Positions 34,976 through 45,600 of a stretch of DNA of 64,000 nt are shown piece by piece. The DNA is taken from assembly GCA_016715905.1 (NCBI GenBank), contig JADJXI010000005.1, positions 248,001 to 312,000 on the forward strand, in the 5' to 3' direction. The DNA comes from Sphingobacteriaceae bacterium (GTDB lineage Bacteria; Bacteroidota; Bacteroidia; B-17B0; Aurantibacillaceae). Made by a program: the position numbers and the translations under genes. Under the pieces are notes generated by a model. The model was not told where the DNA came from. It made no database searches and saw only the letters and a list, made by a program, of their open reading frames with translations. The stretch's first letter is position 1, and each line of letters opens with the position of its first letter.

Positions 34976-35983
34976 ATGAGATTTACAGCTTCCGAAAAAC
35001 AAGAGATAATCAAAATTGTTGTCCGTTCCGAAATCGGCGTTAATAAAACGCTTCGCGAAATCGGTTTAAACAAAAGCACGTTTTACAATTGGTACAAATC
35101 CTATTCCGACAATGGTATTGATGGTTTAGAGCCTTGTAAGCGCACTTCTAACAGGCAGTGGAACACAATACCCCGGGAACAAAAAACTTAGTTGTAGAGC
35201 TTGCTTTAGAGTGTCCTGAATTATCGTCAAGAGAGCTGCGCACAAATTAACCGATGAACAACAAATTTTTATTTCTGAATCGAGTGTTTACCGGATTTTA
35301 AAAGCAAGAGGACTGATAACAACACCCGAGCATATTTTTTTAGCAGCTAAAGATGAGTTTACAAACAAAACAGGATTCGTTCATCAAATGTGGCAAACTG
35401 ATTTTACTTACTTTAAAATAATTGGATGGGGTTGGTATTACTTGAGTACCGTTTTAGATGATTACAGCCGTTATATTGTACACTGGGAGCTTTGTGCAGG
35501 AATGAAAGTGCAGGACGTAAAAGAACCGTTGACAGAGCAATTATAAAAGCAAGAATTGTAACTAAACAACGGCCCAGATTATTATCCGACAATGGTTCAT
35601 GTTACATTGCAGGCGAACTCAAAACATATTTGAAAGACAATCATGGAATGGATCAGGTACACGGCAGACCCATGCATCCGCAAACGCAAGGCAAGATTGA
35701 ACGTTATCACCGAACAATGAAAAACGTTGTGAAGCTTGATAATTATTATTCACCGGAAGAATTAATTGCGGCCATTGAAAAGTTCGTGGAAAATTACAAC
35801 AATGCTCGTTATCATGAGTCTTTAAAAAATCTAACGCCTGCTGATGTTTATTTTGGACGAGGAGAACTAATTTTAAAAGAAAGAGAAAAAATCAAACAAA
35901 ATTCATTAAAAAAAAGAAGGGAGGAATATGAAAAAATGAGAAAAATTATGAAACATCAAAAAACTAACTTAACTTTAAATTAA
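34976..35983 (+). pseudogene. IS3-family transposase OrfB (DDE), multiply frameshifted
   Basis: Reading across frames recovers most of an rve-type transposase: an HTH region (MRFTASEKQEIIKIVVRSEIG), the first catalytic Asp in MWQTDFTYF, the second in LLSDNGSCY, and the Glu in TQGKIERYHRTMK, ending with a charged tail. The frame breaks near 35172, 35238 (a G missing in CTGCGCAC) and 35520 (an A missing in GTAAAAGAACC). Each is explained by loss of one base. The surrounding genes are intact, so decay is more likely than sequencing error, though long-read indel errors cannot be excluded. Confidence 0.85.
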
Positions 35984-36028
35984 ACTTAAAACACTCTCTT
36001 GTGAAAAGTTCACTTTACTTTGACTACA

Positions 36029-36217
36029 TACAATAATCACCAAGTTGAAATATTATTAAGAGACATGAATGGTAAATTGGTTTACAACTCCAATTTTAAT
36101 ATACATGATAATGCTAAACTGCAAATTATACCTGAAAATAAATTAGCATCCGGAATTTATTTCTGTTCTCTTTTATTGGAAGAAATTGAATACAAGGTAA
36201 AAGTTGTTGTACACTAA
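36029..36217 (+). pseudogene. 3' fragment of a T9SS-secreted protein (sorting domain only)
   Basis: About 62 residues in frame up to TAA at 36215-36217 encode only the end of a T9SS type A sorting domain: NNHQVEILLRDMNGKLVYNS, then IIPENKLASGIYFCSLLLEEIEYKVKVVV. It is closest to the tails of the LamG-like proteins at 38275-40164 and 40495-42396 (both have ENNH, IIPENKL or VPKEKL, and IYxCTL). Here it is on the opposite strand. Similarity starts right at the IS edge, so the rest of the gene was lost when the IS inserted or recombined. Confidence 0.85.
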
Positions 36218-36238
36218 TTGTACATAACCTGGAGTTTT

Positions 36239-38269
36239 TTAATCCTTTAAGTTTATTGACTCTAATTGAAAATCTACTCTTCTGTTTAGCTGATGTTCTT
36301 TTTCTGAACATTTTACTCCGTCACCACAACCGTTTTTAATTTCTTGTTCTCCAAGTGGTATCAAGGCTACAATTCTTTCTCTGGGAATATTATTTTTGAG
36401 TAAATAATTTACCGCCGCTTCCGCTCTTTTGGCCGCTAACATTAAATTATATTGATGGGAACCTCGGCTATCACAGTGTGCGTAAATTTTTATTCTGGCA
36501 TTTTCATGTTTTAAGAGTTGAACAATATTTTCATTTAATACGGGTTTGGCATCGTTTCTGATATTGAATTTATTGAAATAAAAATATATTGGATTTAAGG
36601 TGATACTTGCCAACGGATCTATCGGTTTTTCTTCCAGGGTATCTGAAATTTCTTTGTCATATACTGTTAACGATTTACTAAAGCAATAGGTTAATCGTTC
36701 ATAACAAGTATCGCATTGAGCCACAAATTGCAAGTCGAGTTGATGTACACCTTTTTTATCGGCTGTGATATAATTAAAGGAGGTGTCGCATTGTAAAATT
36801 TGATTATCAAATTTCCAGAAATAATATAATACAGGATGAGAATAAATTTCCTTAATTCCGGACACATCAATTTTTGCAGAATCATTCAATTTTATTTTTG
36901 AACTGATACTTTGGTTAAGTATGCTGTCTAATTCAGCAATATTGCTATTACATTTATTAAAATTCGGTTTATTCAAAAAATAAAAACGATAAATATCCAT
37001 GTCACCGTATCCGCCTCGTCGTGAAGAGGAAATGAAACCTTCTGTCATCGTGCTGTCCAATTTCATGTAAATATCATCAGAAGGAGAATTAATTTGTGGA
37101 CCCAAGTTGACAGGTTGGGAATAAGCATCCTGTCCTTCTTTTTTAATCATAAACATATCATAACCTCCGTATCCGGGTAAACCTTTGGAAGCAAAAAGTA
37201 TGGTTTTGTTGTCGTGAAGTATTTCAACGCTTTCTTCATCTTCGGGCGTATTAATTTCCGGACCTAAGTTTATCGGTTTAGTCCAGGTATTATCATTTTG
37301 TAAATGTATAGCATATAAATCCAGTCCACCATAACCCCCACGCTTATTGCTTGAATAATAAATATTTTTATTATCCGGTGAAATGGAAATATGATTTTGA
37401 TACTTGCCCTTATTTACCTTCTTATCCATTTTCTCCGGTTCAGTCCAATTACCGTTTTCAAACTTAGAGATATAAATCAAATTGTTTTTGAAAGAAAATA
37501 AAATACTGTCATTATCTGAAATAGCCACAACTGCATCATGTTTTTTTGTGTTTTTTATTTGTGATACTTCATGCGCGTGTTTGGTAAAGTTTTCTGCTTC
37601 AGAAAAATTAAAACGATTAATATGTTCAGCTACATACATATCTTCAAAATATTTCCCATCCCATTTATCACAGGAAAATCCGGTATTTTCAGGTCTTCTG
37701 GCCGTGTAGTAAAAACGTTTTTCATTATGATCAAAAACCGAATTGTATTCGGCAAAATAGGAGTTTACCTGATAGCCCAAGTTCATAATAGTGGCAATAG
37801 ATTTTTTGTTTTTATCTGGGTGGGATAAAGCAAAGCCGATATTTTCAACTCGATGGTCTACATCACTCCTTATCCCATTATCAATAATAACATCATCAAT
37901 GTTTTTATAGAATTTTTGCGCTTTATTATAGGCTCCCGCATAAAAGCAATAGTCACCAAAGGCTTTTAATATATCCGGTATGGTATCTTTTTTTCTTCTA
38001 TGCCTTACTGCTCGTTGTAAATAGGGTAATGATTCGTCAATTTCATTTAAATCTTCAATAAGGATGAGCCCCATTTTTAAATTGGCGTAGTAACTGGCCG
38101 AATCTATTTGTGTTGCTTTTTCGTAGTAATTGCGGGCTTCATAATAATTCCCTTTTTCGTAAGCCTTATCACCTTTTTGAATGGTGATAATTTTTTTAAC
38201 GCAAGAGCCAAAAAAAATCAGAATTAAAAAGCTGAATGAAAGTAAGAGTTTTATGATAATTTTTTTCAA
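36239..38269 (-). CDS. OmpA-family lipoprotein with TPR and PD40 propeller (PorE-like architecture)
   Basis: A lipoprotein signal (FIFFGSC, Cys near 23) is followed by TPR-like helices (GNYYEARNYYEKATQIDSASYYANLKMG). A PD40/WD40-like propeller spans about 150-420 (SISPDNKNIYYSSNKRGGYGGLDLY, DEESVEILHDNKTILFASKG, GGYGDMDIYRF). A middle domain and a C-terminal OmpA peptidoglycan-binding domain follow (IKIYAHCDSRGSHQYNLMLAAKRAEAAVNYLLKN). The same order is seen in PorE, a T9SS component tethering the machine to peptidoglycan, and in other Bacteroidota OmpA proteins. I cannot tell whether this is the T9SS one. It starts five bases after the stop of a LamG-like T9SS cargo gene. Confidence 0.88.
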   Translation of the reverse strand: MKKIIIKLLLSFSFLILIFFGSCVKKIITIQKGDKAYEKGNYYEARNYYEKATQIDSASYYANLKMGLILIEDLNEIDESLPYLQRAVRHRRKKDTIPDILKAFGDYCFYAGAYNKAQKFYKNIDDVIIDNGIRSDVDHRVENIGFALSHPDKNKKSIATIMNLGYQVNSYFAEYNSVFDHNEKRFYYTARRPENTGFSCDKWDGKYFEDMYVAEHINRFNFSEAENFTKHAHEVSQIKNTKKHDAVVAISDNDSILFSFKNNLIYISKFENGNWTEPEKMDKKVNKGKYQNHISISPDNKNIYYSSNKRGGYGGLDLYAIHLQNDNTWTKPINLGPEINTPEDEESVEILHDNKTILFASKGLPGYGGYDMFMIKKEGQDAYSQPVNLGPQINSPSDDIYMKLDSTMTEGFISSSRRGGYGDMDIYRFYFLNKPNFNKCNSNIAELDSILNQSISSKIKLNDSAKIDVSGIKEIYSHPVLYYFWKFDNQILQCDTSFNYITADKKGVHQLDLQFVAQCDTCYERLTYCFSKSLTVYDKEISDTLEEKPIDPLASITLNPIYFYFNKFNIRNDAKPVLNENIVQLLKHENARIKIYAHCDSRGSHQYNLMLAAKRAEAAVNYLLKNNIPRERIVALIPLGEQEIKNGCGDGVKCSEKEHQLNRRVDFQLESINLKD

Positions 38270-38274
38270 GGTTT

Positions 38275-40164
38275 TTATTTAATCAAAACTTTTTTGGAAT
38301 AGGAAATCTCTTCAATTATTAGCGTGCAAGTGTATAAACCGTTCGCCAATTTTTCTTTTGGTACAATATTTATTTTCTCGGAATTATTAATGAAAAAATC
38401 TTTCGAATACACTTGTTTGCCTTCAGTGTTTGTAACATTTATTGTAACTTGGTGATTGTTTTCAATTCCACTAATATCTGCAACAAACTCGCCGCTATTA
38501 GGGTTGGGATATATATTAAATTGAATTTGTTTAGGGTTTAAAAAGGGTATGCTGATAACTTCACTAAAACTCGAAGATTTATCAGTATTTACTTGGTTTA
38601 ATCTGTAATAATTCATGCCCTCATAAGGTAATTCATCGATAAAATTGTAGTTTAATTTGGTGTTGCTAATTAAATTAGTTGATTTACTTTTAATATGGGC
38701 AATGGTTTTAAAGTTTGTTGCGTCCTTACTCTTTTGAAGTTCAAAATAGTCAAAATTTTTCTCGGATAAGGTTGACCAGTTTAATTCTATGTTTTTTTGA
38801 AGTGGAGTTGCTGTAAAGTTAACCAATTCAACAGGCAAAGGAGTTGAAATAATATCACTTGTTCCCAGTGTAAATCGAATATTATTGTTTAAACCGGTTA
38901 TGCCTGTGAATTCGTAAACATTACCGCCTAATGCGGTTGCTCCATTTATAACCCCTCCGCCGCCGGCGGTTTCATCTGCAAATAATCCATTATTATTTAC
39001 ATCAATTAATAAACGTAGGTCACTTGCTGAAACCGGACCTAATCCAGTTAAATCAAATCGTACAGAAAAGCTATTTATTGTTCCTTGCTCTGATCCACGC
39101 CATACTCGTACCAAACGTCCTTGTAAACCTTCTCCGGCCGGATAATCATTAGTAAACCAAGACCCTAATCCTCCGTTATCATGTCCCCAAATATAAAATT
39201 CATTATTGCCTAAACCTGTTGGGTTAAGAATTCGTACAATTCCTGAACCTTGTGAGTCGTTTTGAATATTACTGGCATCTACACGTCCAATTCCCGCAAC
39301 ATCATGATCATAATTGCCATTGCCTGCGTTGTCTTCGTCGTAAATATCATTTGAGCCTAAAGTAAGTCCATATTTTGCAGAAAGATAATTATTCACAATT
39401 ATTCTTTGTGCTGAGTTTATAGGTGCATTATAAATAATGACCTCGGCCAAATCTCCGTTGATGAATCGTCCGGCCGTTGCTTTTTCATTTCCTACATAAA
39501 TTGGAAAATTATTTGTAGCAGGAGTTTTGTTTTCATTGTCGGTATGTACATTGGTGTAATTGGTATATATATCCCGACCAACAGCTGATGAATAAGAGTA
39601 TTCTATAATTCTGAATGTTGCATTTGATACTTGATTAGCCGCTGTGCTTGGTGATGTTCTTGTTGCATCGGTATATCTTGTTGGAGTATGTATGTTGCCA
39701 TTACTAAAGCTTAACATTTCAAAGTTTTCTTGAGCATCATCTCCTTTTACAAGCCAGGCATTATAATTCTTTTGAAGGTCAACTATTGGAACAATAAAAA
39801 TATGCCAGGCAGTTAAGTCCAAAGCTGCATTATCAGGGATCCACATTTCATCATTAGTGCCATCAAAATCTAATGATGGATACCCGTTTACAGACGCTGC
39901 TACAAAAGTTGGCCTAGCAGTTGCTCCATTAGCAGTTGCATTAAAACCGTTACCTGATTGATCAGCCCAAACATCAGCCAAACCGCCAATTAAAGTTAAC
40001 CCTCTATTGGCATCTAACCATACTTTGTTGTTGGCGCTACTGCCAACACCACCAGGACCGCTTTGCCCATATAAATTATTAATTTGAAAAATCAAGAAAA
40101 CCGCAAAAAATCTTACATAAGTAAATTTTCTAATATATATATATGAAATTTGTTTACTGAGCAT
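38275..40164 (-). CDS. LamG-like T9SS-secreted protein, paralog 1
   Basis: An N-terminal signal/anchor stretch is followed by GPGGVGSSANNKVWLDANRG, a concanavalin A-like/LamG fold (about 35-265, with WADQSGNGFNATANG, LDFDGTNDEMWIP, GDLAEVIIYNAPI). A second beta domain has DHDVAGIGRVD and FYIWGHDNGG, then fibronectin-like LNWSTLSEKNFDYFELQKS. A T9SS type A domain closes it (IYPNPNSGEFVADISGIENNHQVTINV, ANGLYTCTLIIEEISYSKKVLIK). Such proteins are surface-exposed or released and often adhesive or polysaccharide-binding, but the ligand is unknown. Paralogous to 40495-42396. Confidence 0.88.
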   Translation of the reverse strand: MLSKQISYIYIRKFTYVRFFAVFLIFQINNLYGQSGPGGVGSSANNKVWLDANRGLTLIGGLADVWADQSGNGFNATANGATARPTFVAASVNGYPSLDFDGTNDEMWIPDNAALDLTAWHIFIVPIVDLQKNYNAWLVKGDDAQENFEMLSFSNGNIHTPTRYTDATRTSPSTAANQVSNATFRIIEYSYSSAVGRDIYTNYTNVHTDNENKTPATNNFPIYVGNEKATAGRFINGDLAEVIIYNAPINSAQRIIVNNYLSAKYGLTLGSNDIYDEDNAGNGNYDHDVAGIGRVDASNIQNDSQGSGIVRILNPTGLGNNEFYIWGHDNGGLGSWFTNDYPAGEGLQGRLVRVWRGSEQGTINSFSVRFDLTGLGPVSASDLRLLIDVNNNGLFADETAGGGGVINGATALGGNVYEFTGITGLNNNIRFTLGTSDIISTPLPVELVNFTATPLQKNIELNWSTLSEKNFDYFELQKSKDATNFKTIAHIKSKSTNLISNTKLNYNFIDELPYEGMNYYRLNQVNTDKSSSFSEVISIPFLNPKQIQFNIYPNPNSGEFVADISGIENNHQVTINVTNTEGKQVYSKDFFINNSEKINIVPKEKLANGLYTCTLIIEEISYSKKVLIK

Positions 40165-40494
40165 TATTTAAAGGCATTTAGGACGAAACCAAAAATAGTG
40201 AATTTGTGATAAGTTTGTACTGAATTTTAAATTTTTTAAGAATGAAGTTTGTTAAAAACATTTGTGATATACGGCTGTAAATCAGTATGATGTATTTATT
40301 TTTGTTTTATTGAGATTGTTTTAGGTAACAAAACAAAGAATTATTGGTTTCCTAAATTGAATGTTTGTTCATCAAACCCTGATAGAAAATGAATGTTTTA
40401 ATTATTGAACCAACAAAAAATAAGATGTGTAAGTTTTAATTAAATGTTTAAAATAAATGAAAGGCAGGGTAAGCAAAAAATAATATACGTTCCT
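40165..40494. other. Intergenic region, 330 bp
   Basis: No supported gene. AT-rich sequence upstream of LamG-like paralog 1. It contains the candidate -7 box at 40190-40197. I see no terminator hairpin or repeat. Confidence 0.6.
40190..40197 (-). promoter_or_regulatory. Candidate -7 element (TATTTTTG) for LamG-like paralog 1
   Basis: Reads TATTTTTG on the minus strand, fitting TAnnTTTG, 26 bases upstream of the ATG whose first base is 40164. No -33 box is evident. Confidence 0.4.
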
Positions 40495-42396
40495 TTAATT
40501 CACCACAACTTTAATTTGAAAACTTATTTCTTCCACCTTTAAAGTACAGAGGTAGATTCCATTTTCCAATTTATTTTCCGGAATGATGTTGAAATGACCT
40601 GAATTTGCTTTTTGAATCAGAAAGCTATTTGAATAAATTAATTTGCCCTGGAGGTCGTGCAAGAAAAGATTAACCCGATGATTGTTTTCAATTCCATGAA
40701 TGTCAACTTTAAATTCTCCGTGATTTGGATTTGGATAAATAGAAAAGGTAATGGCATTTTTTTCTTTTTGTTTTAATAAAGAAACGATTTGGCTAAAGGA
40801 ATAAGTGCCATCAAAATCCACTTGCTTTAAACGATAGTAATTTACATCACTTGTTTGGTTTAAATCGATGAACTCATAGTCAATTTGAGCGCTGCTATTT
40901 CCATTAAAAGCTTTAGAATTAATTTTCGCCAAATTTACGAAGTCAATCCCGTTTTCACTTTTCTCTAATTCAAAATGAGATGAATTTTTTTCTTGTGCTG
41001 TTGACCAATTAATAAGTGCACCTTCTGTTATATTTTTTGCATTAAAATTTAATAAGGTAATAGGTAATGGACTTTGTGTATGATCAAGTGTGCCAATAGT
41101 ATAATATCCATCACCTTGGGTATTCCATACTAAACCATTAAAAGAAACTCTATCACCAACAATACTGCTGGCATTCATTACTTCAGTCCAAGCCCCTGCT
41201 AAACCTGCACGGTAAAGCAGTTTATAATTACTCAAAGGAGCAACCGGTAAACCGCCTGTACCCACATCTGTATAATCAAAGGTTAGATTTACCGATTCGT
41301 TTGTGCCACCAACATGAGTCCAATCCAAATACCAGATTCTTGACCATCTGGCTCTATTGGGACCAGCGCTCATTCCACCGATATCCACAAAATCAACAGT
41401 ATTAGTACCGGTTTGATGGCCATATAACAAGTATTCTCCGTTACCAAAAGCAACATTTTGCGTAATGTCTAACCCTCCGCTAATTGACGAAGCTGCAGAA
41501 TTATTCCCCCCGGAAGCATCCTGTCCAACGCCGGCAACTTCAAAATCATAATCGCCATTGCCAGGGGTATCGCCGGCATAAAAATCGTTTGAACTTAATG
41601 GTAAATTATATTTTGAGGACAGATAATTGTCTATTATATGTCTTTGCGCATGATTAACTGAAGCATTATAAACAATAACTTCAGCAATATCTCCATTTAA
41701 AGTTTCCGCTCCTTGACGACCGATTCCAAATTCTGTCCAGGATTTGAGCGTACTATTATAAGCAACATTTCCGGCCGCAGCATTACTAACATATTGATTA
41801 ATGGTACCGGCTCCATTATAACGGTTAGCAATTATGTATCCTGTATTTGGATTAACAACTGTAACCTGTGAAATATTGCATTGTGTATTATTGGTTTGAA
41901 CTCCGCGCCCCCAAACTATAGAATTAGCAGAGTTAATCCAAATACCAATACTTTTGTTATTGGCTGTTGTAGAAAAAGCTTGTCCAACCGGCGAGCCTTG
42001 AGCAATTCCAGGATTGGAGGAGCCTAATGAAGTATACTTTGTGACTACAAACACCGTAGCAACACTTGATGAAGTTGTTACCCCGGAAGCTAAAATTCTA
42101 TCATTTGTCCCATCAAATCTTAAAACCGGTTGATTATTAAAGATAGCGGTAACTAATGTAGGTTGATTTGTTCCATTAACTTCAATCGCATTTATACCAT
42201 TACCCGATTGATCGTTCCATTGTTCAACCAAGCCTCCGTTTACTGATGGAGTAACTCCACCATCGCTAAAGGTTTCTACATCGGCTTTTAGCCAAAGCAC
42301 GTTATTTGCAGATGTTAATACACCGGCAGGACCGGTTTGACAAATATGCAACAAAGGCAAAAGAAGAAAAAATTTAATATAGAATAGGTTCTTCAT
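40495..42396 (-). CDS. LamG-like T9SS-secreted protein, paralog 2
   Basis: Same layout as its neighbour: signal peptide, GPAGVLTSANNVLWLKADV, LamG-like fold (WNDQSGNGINAIEVNG, LRFDGTNDRI, GDIAEVIVYNASVNHAQR), second domain (DFEVAGVGQDASGG, LLYGHQTGTNTVDF), fibronectin-like region (INWSTAQEKNSSHFELEKS) and T9SS type A domain (IYPNPNHGEFKVDIHGIENNHRVNLFL). At 633 versus 629 residues, the two probably arose by duplication. A third relative survives only as the fragment at 36029-36217. Extracellular role unknown. Confidence 0.88.
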   Translation of the reverse strand: MKNLFYIKFFLLLPLLHICQTGPAGVLTSANNVLWLKADVETFSDGGVTPSVNGGLVEQWNDQSGNGINAIEVNGTNQPTLVTAIFNNQPVLRFDGTNDRILASGVTTSSSVATVFVVTKYTSLGSSNPGIAQGSPVGQAFSTTANNKSIGIWINSANSIVWGRGVQTNNTQCNISQVTVVNPNTGYIIANRYNGAGTINQYVSNAAAGNVAYNSTLKSWTEFGIGRQGAETLNGDIAEVIVYNASVNHAQRHIIDNYLSSKYNLPLSSNDFYAGDTPGNGDYDFEVAGVGQDASGGNNSAASSISGGLDITQNVAFGNGEYLLYGHQTGTNTVDFVDIGGMSAGPNRARWSRIWYLDWTHVGGTNESVNLTFDYTDVGTGGLPVAPLSNYKLLYRAGLAGAWTEVMNASSIVGDRVSFNGLVWNTQGDGYYTIGTLDHTQSPLPITLLNFNAKNITEGALINWSTAQEKNSSHFELEKSENGIDFVNLAKINSKAFNGNSSAQIDYEFIDLNQTSDVNYYRLKQVDFDGTYSFSQIVSLLKQKEKNAITFSIYPNPNHGEFKVDIHGIENNHRVNLFLHDLQGKLIYSNSFLIQKANSGHFNIIPENKLENGIYLCTLKVEEISFQIKVVVN

Positions 42397-42643
42397 TAAA
42401 AGTATAATATATTATATGCTTAAATATCAATTAGTTAATTGATTTTGGTTACAATTATAATTACGAATCCAATTTCTTCCCAACTTTTCAAAATCTTACA
42501 AATGTAATGATATTCAAATTTAAATTGTTTTATAAAGAGTAAACTATAGGTTTTTTTGAGCAAATGGATTTCGTATTAAAGATTTGATTTCCAAGTATTT
42601 AAATAAAATTGACTAAACTATCGACTTTTACAAGGCAAAATAA

Positions 42644-42651
42644 TATATTTG
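42644..42651 (+). promoter_or_regulatory. Candidate -7 element (TATATTTG) for secDF
   Basis: TATATTTG matches the TAnnTTTG consensus 43 bases before the secDF ATG. A TTG sits further upstream (42609-42611) but the spacing is longer than usual. Confidence 0.45.
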
Positions 42652-42694
42652 CACCCTTAATTTTATTAAGATTATACTATAGAAATTAGAATTT

Positions 42695-45600
42695 ATGCAA
42701 AACAAAGGTGCCATTAAAATATTTGCCGTGTTGCTTACACTGGCTTGTGTTTTTTATCTTTCATTTACTTGGGTAACACGGGGTGTTGAAGAAGAAGCGA
42801 CAGCATATGCTGACAATTATGTAAACTCGGCTAAAATAAAATCTGCCGCTAAAGAATTTGCTTCGGGCAATGTTTCTAAAGAAGTTCAGTATATCGATTC
42901 GGTGAAAAGTTATATCGCCGACCGTTACCTGGATTCTATGAAAAAAATTCCGGTGTATGATATTTTAATTGCTGAGTATACTTATGAAGAATGTAAGAAG
43001 AATGAATTAAATCTGGGATTGGATTTAAGAGGAGGAATGAACGTTACACTTGAAGTTTCTGTAATCGATATCATCAAAGGATTAAGCAACAACAGTGCAG
43101 ATATTCCTTTCAATAACGCGCTTGCCGAAACACAAAAAAATCTGGGTGTAAAAAACAATGATGATTTTATTACACTCTTTAATAAAGTGTATACTAAAAA
43201 CACAAATGGTCAAGGACGTTTAGCACCTATTTTTCAAAGCATAGAGAATAAAGGAAAACTTTCTTATAATTCAACGAATGATGAAGTGATTAAATTTTTA
43301 CGCGAGCGTGTTGACGAAGCGGTAGGTAATGCCGAAAAAACGTTCCGCAGTCGTATCGATCGTTTTGGTGTAACGCAACCCAACATTCAAAAGTTGGAAG
43401 CAAGTGGCCGTATTTTGGTAGAATTACCGGGTGTAAAAGATAAAGCGCGTGTACGTGAGTTATTACAAGGAACTGCAAATCTCGAATTCTGGGAAACTTA
43501 TGAAAACGGCGAAATTGCTCAATTAATGGATAAGGCCAATTTTGCATTACGCAAAGAATTATTTGCCGAAACATTATTGGCAAAAAAAGATTCTGCTTCA
43601 GTGGCATCCGATTCATTAAATACAAACAATACAACTAACGATAGCTTAAAAGTTAAAGATAGTTTGGCGAATGCCGCTCCCACAACAAGTGTGAACCCCC
43701 AGGATACTGCACTTAAGAATTTTTTAAAGAGAGCCCCTTTATTCTCGATGTATTCGCCTCTTCGTCCAAACATCGTTTATGATGAAAAAGGACAACCAAA
43801 AAGTTGGGCTGAAGGAGCAAGTATTGGACGTTCGTATACCAAATCCGATACAGCTAAAGTAAATGAGTACTTAAGAATTTTAAAGGGCAAAAATATTTTC
43901 CCTTCTAAATTAAAATTCATGTGGAGTGCTAAGGAAACTGAACAAAAGCAAGAAGGAAAAGTTGTTGCCAGTTATTTCGAATTATTTTTAATTAAAATTA
44001 CAGATAGCAAAGGAAGAGCTGCCTTAAGCGGTGATATAATTACTGAAGCTCGTAAAGATTATGATCAACGTAGTGGTGGTGTTCCATTAATCAGCATGAG
44101 CATGAATAGCGAAGCGGCTCAAAAATGGAAAACAATTACCGGTGCAAATAAAGGCCGTTGTGTAGCCGTGGTTATGGATAACATGGTTTATTCTGCCCCT
44201 CGCGTGAATTCTGAAATTTCAGGTGGTCAATCGCAAATTACCGGAAACTTTACAGATGCGGAAGCCGACGCTTTAGCGGCTATTTTAAGTGCAGGTAAAT
44301 TACCGGCACCGGCTCATATTGTTGAAGAAAGTATTGTGGGCGCTACTTTGGGTCCTGAAAATATCGAATCGGGATTATTTAGTTTCGCCATAGCCCTAGC
44401 CGTTATCTTACTTTTTATGGCGGCTTATTATAATAAGGCGGGTATTGTAGCCAATATTGCCCTAATTGCGAACATGTTCTTTATAATGGGCGTACTAACC
44501 AGTATGGGCGCAGTTTTAACTTTACCGGGTATTGCCGGTATCGTATTAACCATAGGTTTAGCCGTGGATGCAAACATCTTAATTTTTGAGCGTGTACGTG
44601 AGGAATTAGCCTTAGGCAAAGCAACCAATCAAGCAATTAAAGAAGGTTTCAAACACGCCATGTCTTCCATCATCGACTCTAACGTTACTCTATTATTATT
44701 GGGTATTATTCTTTACATTTTTGGTAGCGGACCGGTTCAAGGTTTTGCGACTACACTTTGTGTAGGTATTTTAGCCTCTTTATTTTCAGCTATATTAATT
44801 ACCCGTGTAATTTTTGAATGGATGTTGGAGCGCAAAATGCAAATTCCATTTGATAACAACTTTACTCGTAATGCCTTTAAAAATGTAAACATCAACTTCG
44901 TAGGAAAACGTAAATTATATTATGCTTTCTCTACGTTAATTATAATTGTGGGTGTTGTGTTTTTCTTTAAAAATAAAGGATTGAATTTGGGTGTGGATTT
45001 TAAAGGTGGACGAACTTATCAGGTACGTTTTGATAAGGATATCAATACCGAAGATTTAAAGAAATCATTGGCCAAACAATTTGGCGAGGCACCGGTTGTA
45101 AAAACTGTTGGTAATGGTTCAAGTGAAGTGAAAATTACTACCACTTTCCGAGTTTCAGAAAACGGACCAACCGTAGATGACGAAGTTGAAAAGTCATTAA
45201 ACGCGGGTCTTAGTGAACTTAATGCAGGGGCTGAAATTATACAGCAACAAAAAGTTGGACCAACTATTGCAACTGACGTTGTGTATGGCGCTTATGGAGC
45301 CATTTTATTTTCTTGTTTAATGATGTTTATTTATATCGTTATTCGTTTCCGTAAATGGCAATATGGTTTAGGGTCGGTTGTGGCTTTATTCCACGACGTT
45401 TTAATTGTATTATCTTTCTACACAATATTTGATGGATTATTACCTTTCTCGCTAGAAATTGGTCAGGATTTTATCGCGGCGATTTTAACGGTTATGGGAT
45501 ATACTATGACAGAAACTGTGGTTGTGTTTGACAGGATTAGAGAGCGACTAAGCGAAAGTGGAAAAGCGGATGTATTCGGTGAAGAACGTAACAAATTAAT

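Larger units (their letters stand above)
34522..36028 (+). mobile_element. Decayed IS3-family insertion sequence
   Basis: Terminal inverted repeats are visible. TAAAGTGGACT (34537-34547) and AAGAGAGTGTTT (34564-34575) on the left match TAAAGTGAACT and AAGAGAGTGTTT read from the right end (36017 back to 35989). A further TGTA...GTCA similarity places the outer ends near 34522 and 36028, but the last bases are inferred. Inside are OrfA (HTH_Tnp_1) and OrfB (DDE integrase core) with an A-run frameshift window. Several single-base lesions disable it. No target-site duplication is seen, and the flanks belong to unrelated genes (an AlgX-like partner and a T9SS sorting domain), which implies rearrangement. 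Confidence 0.85.
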
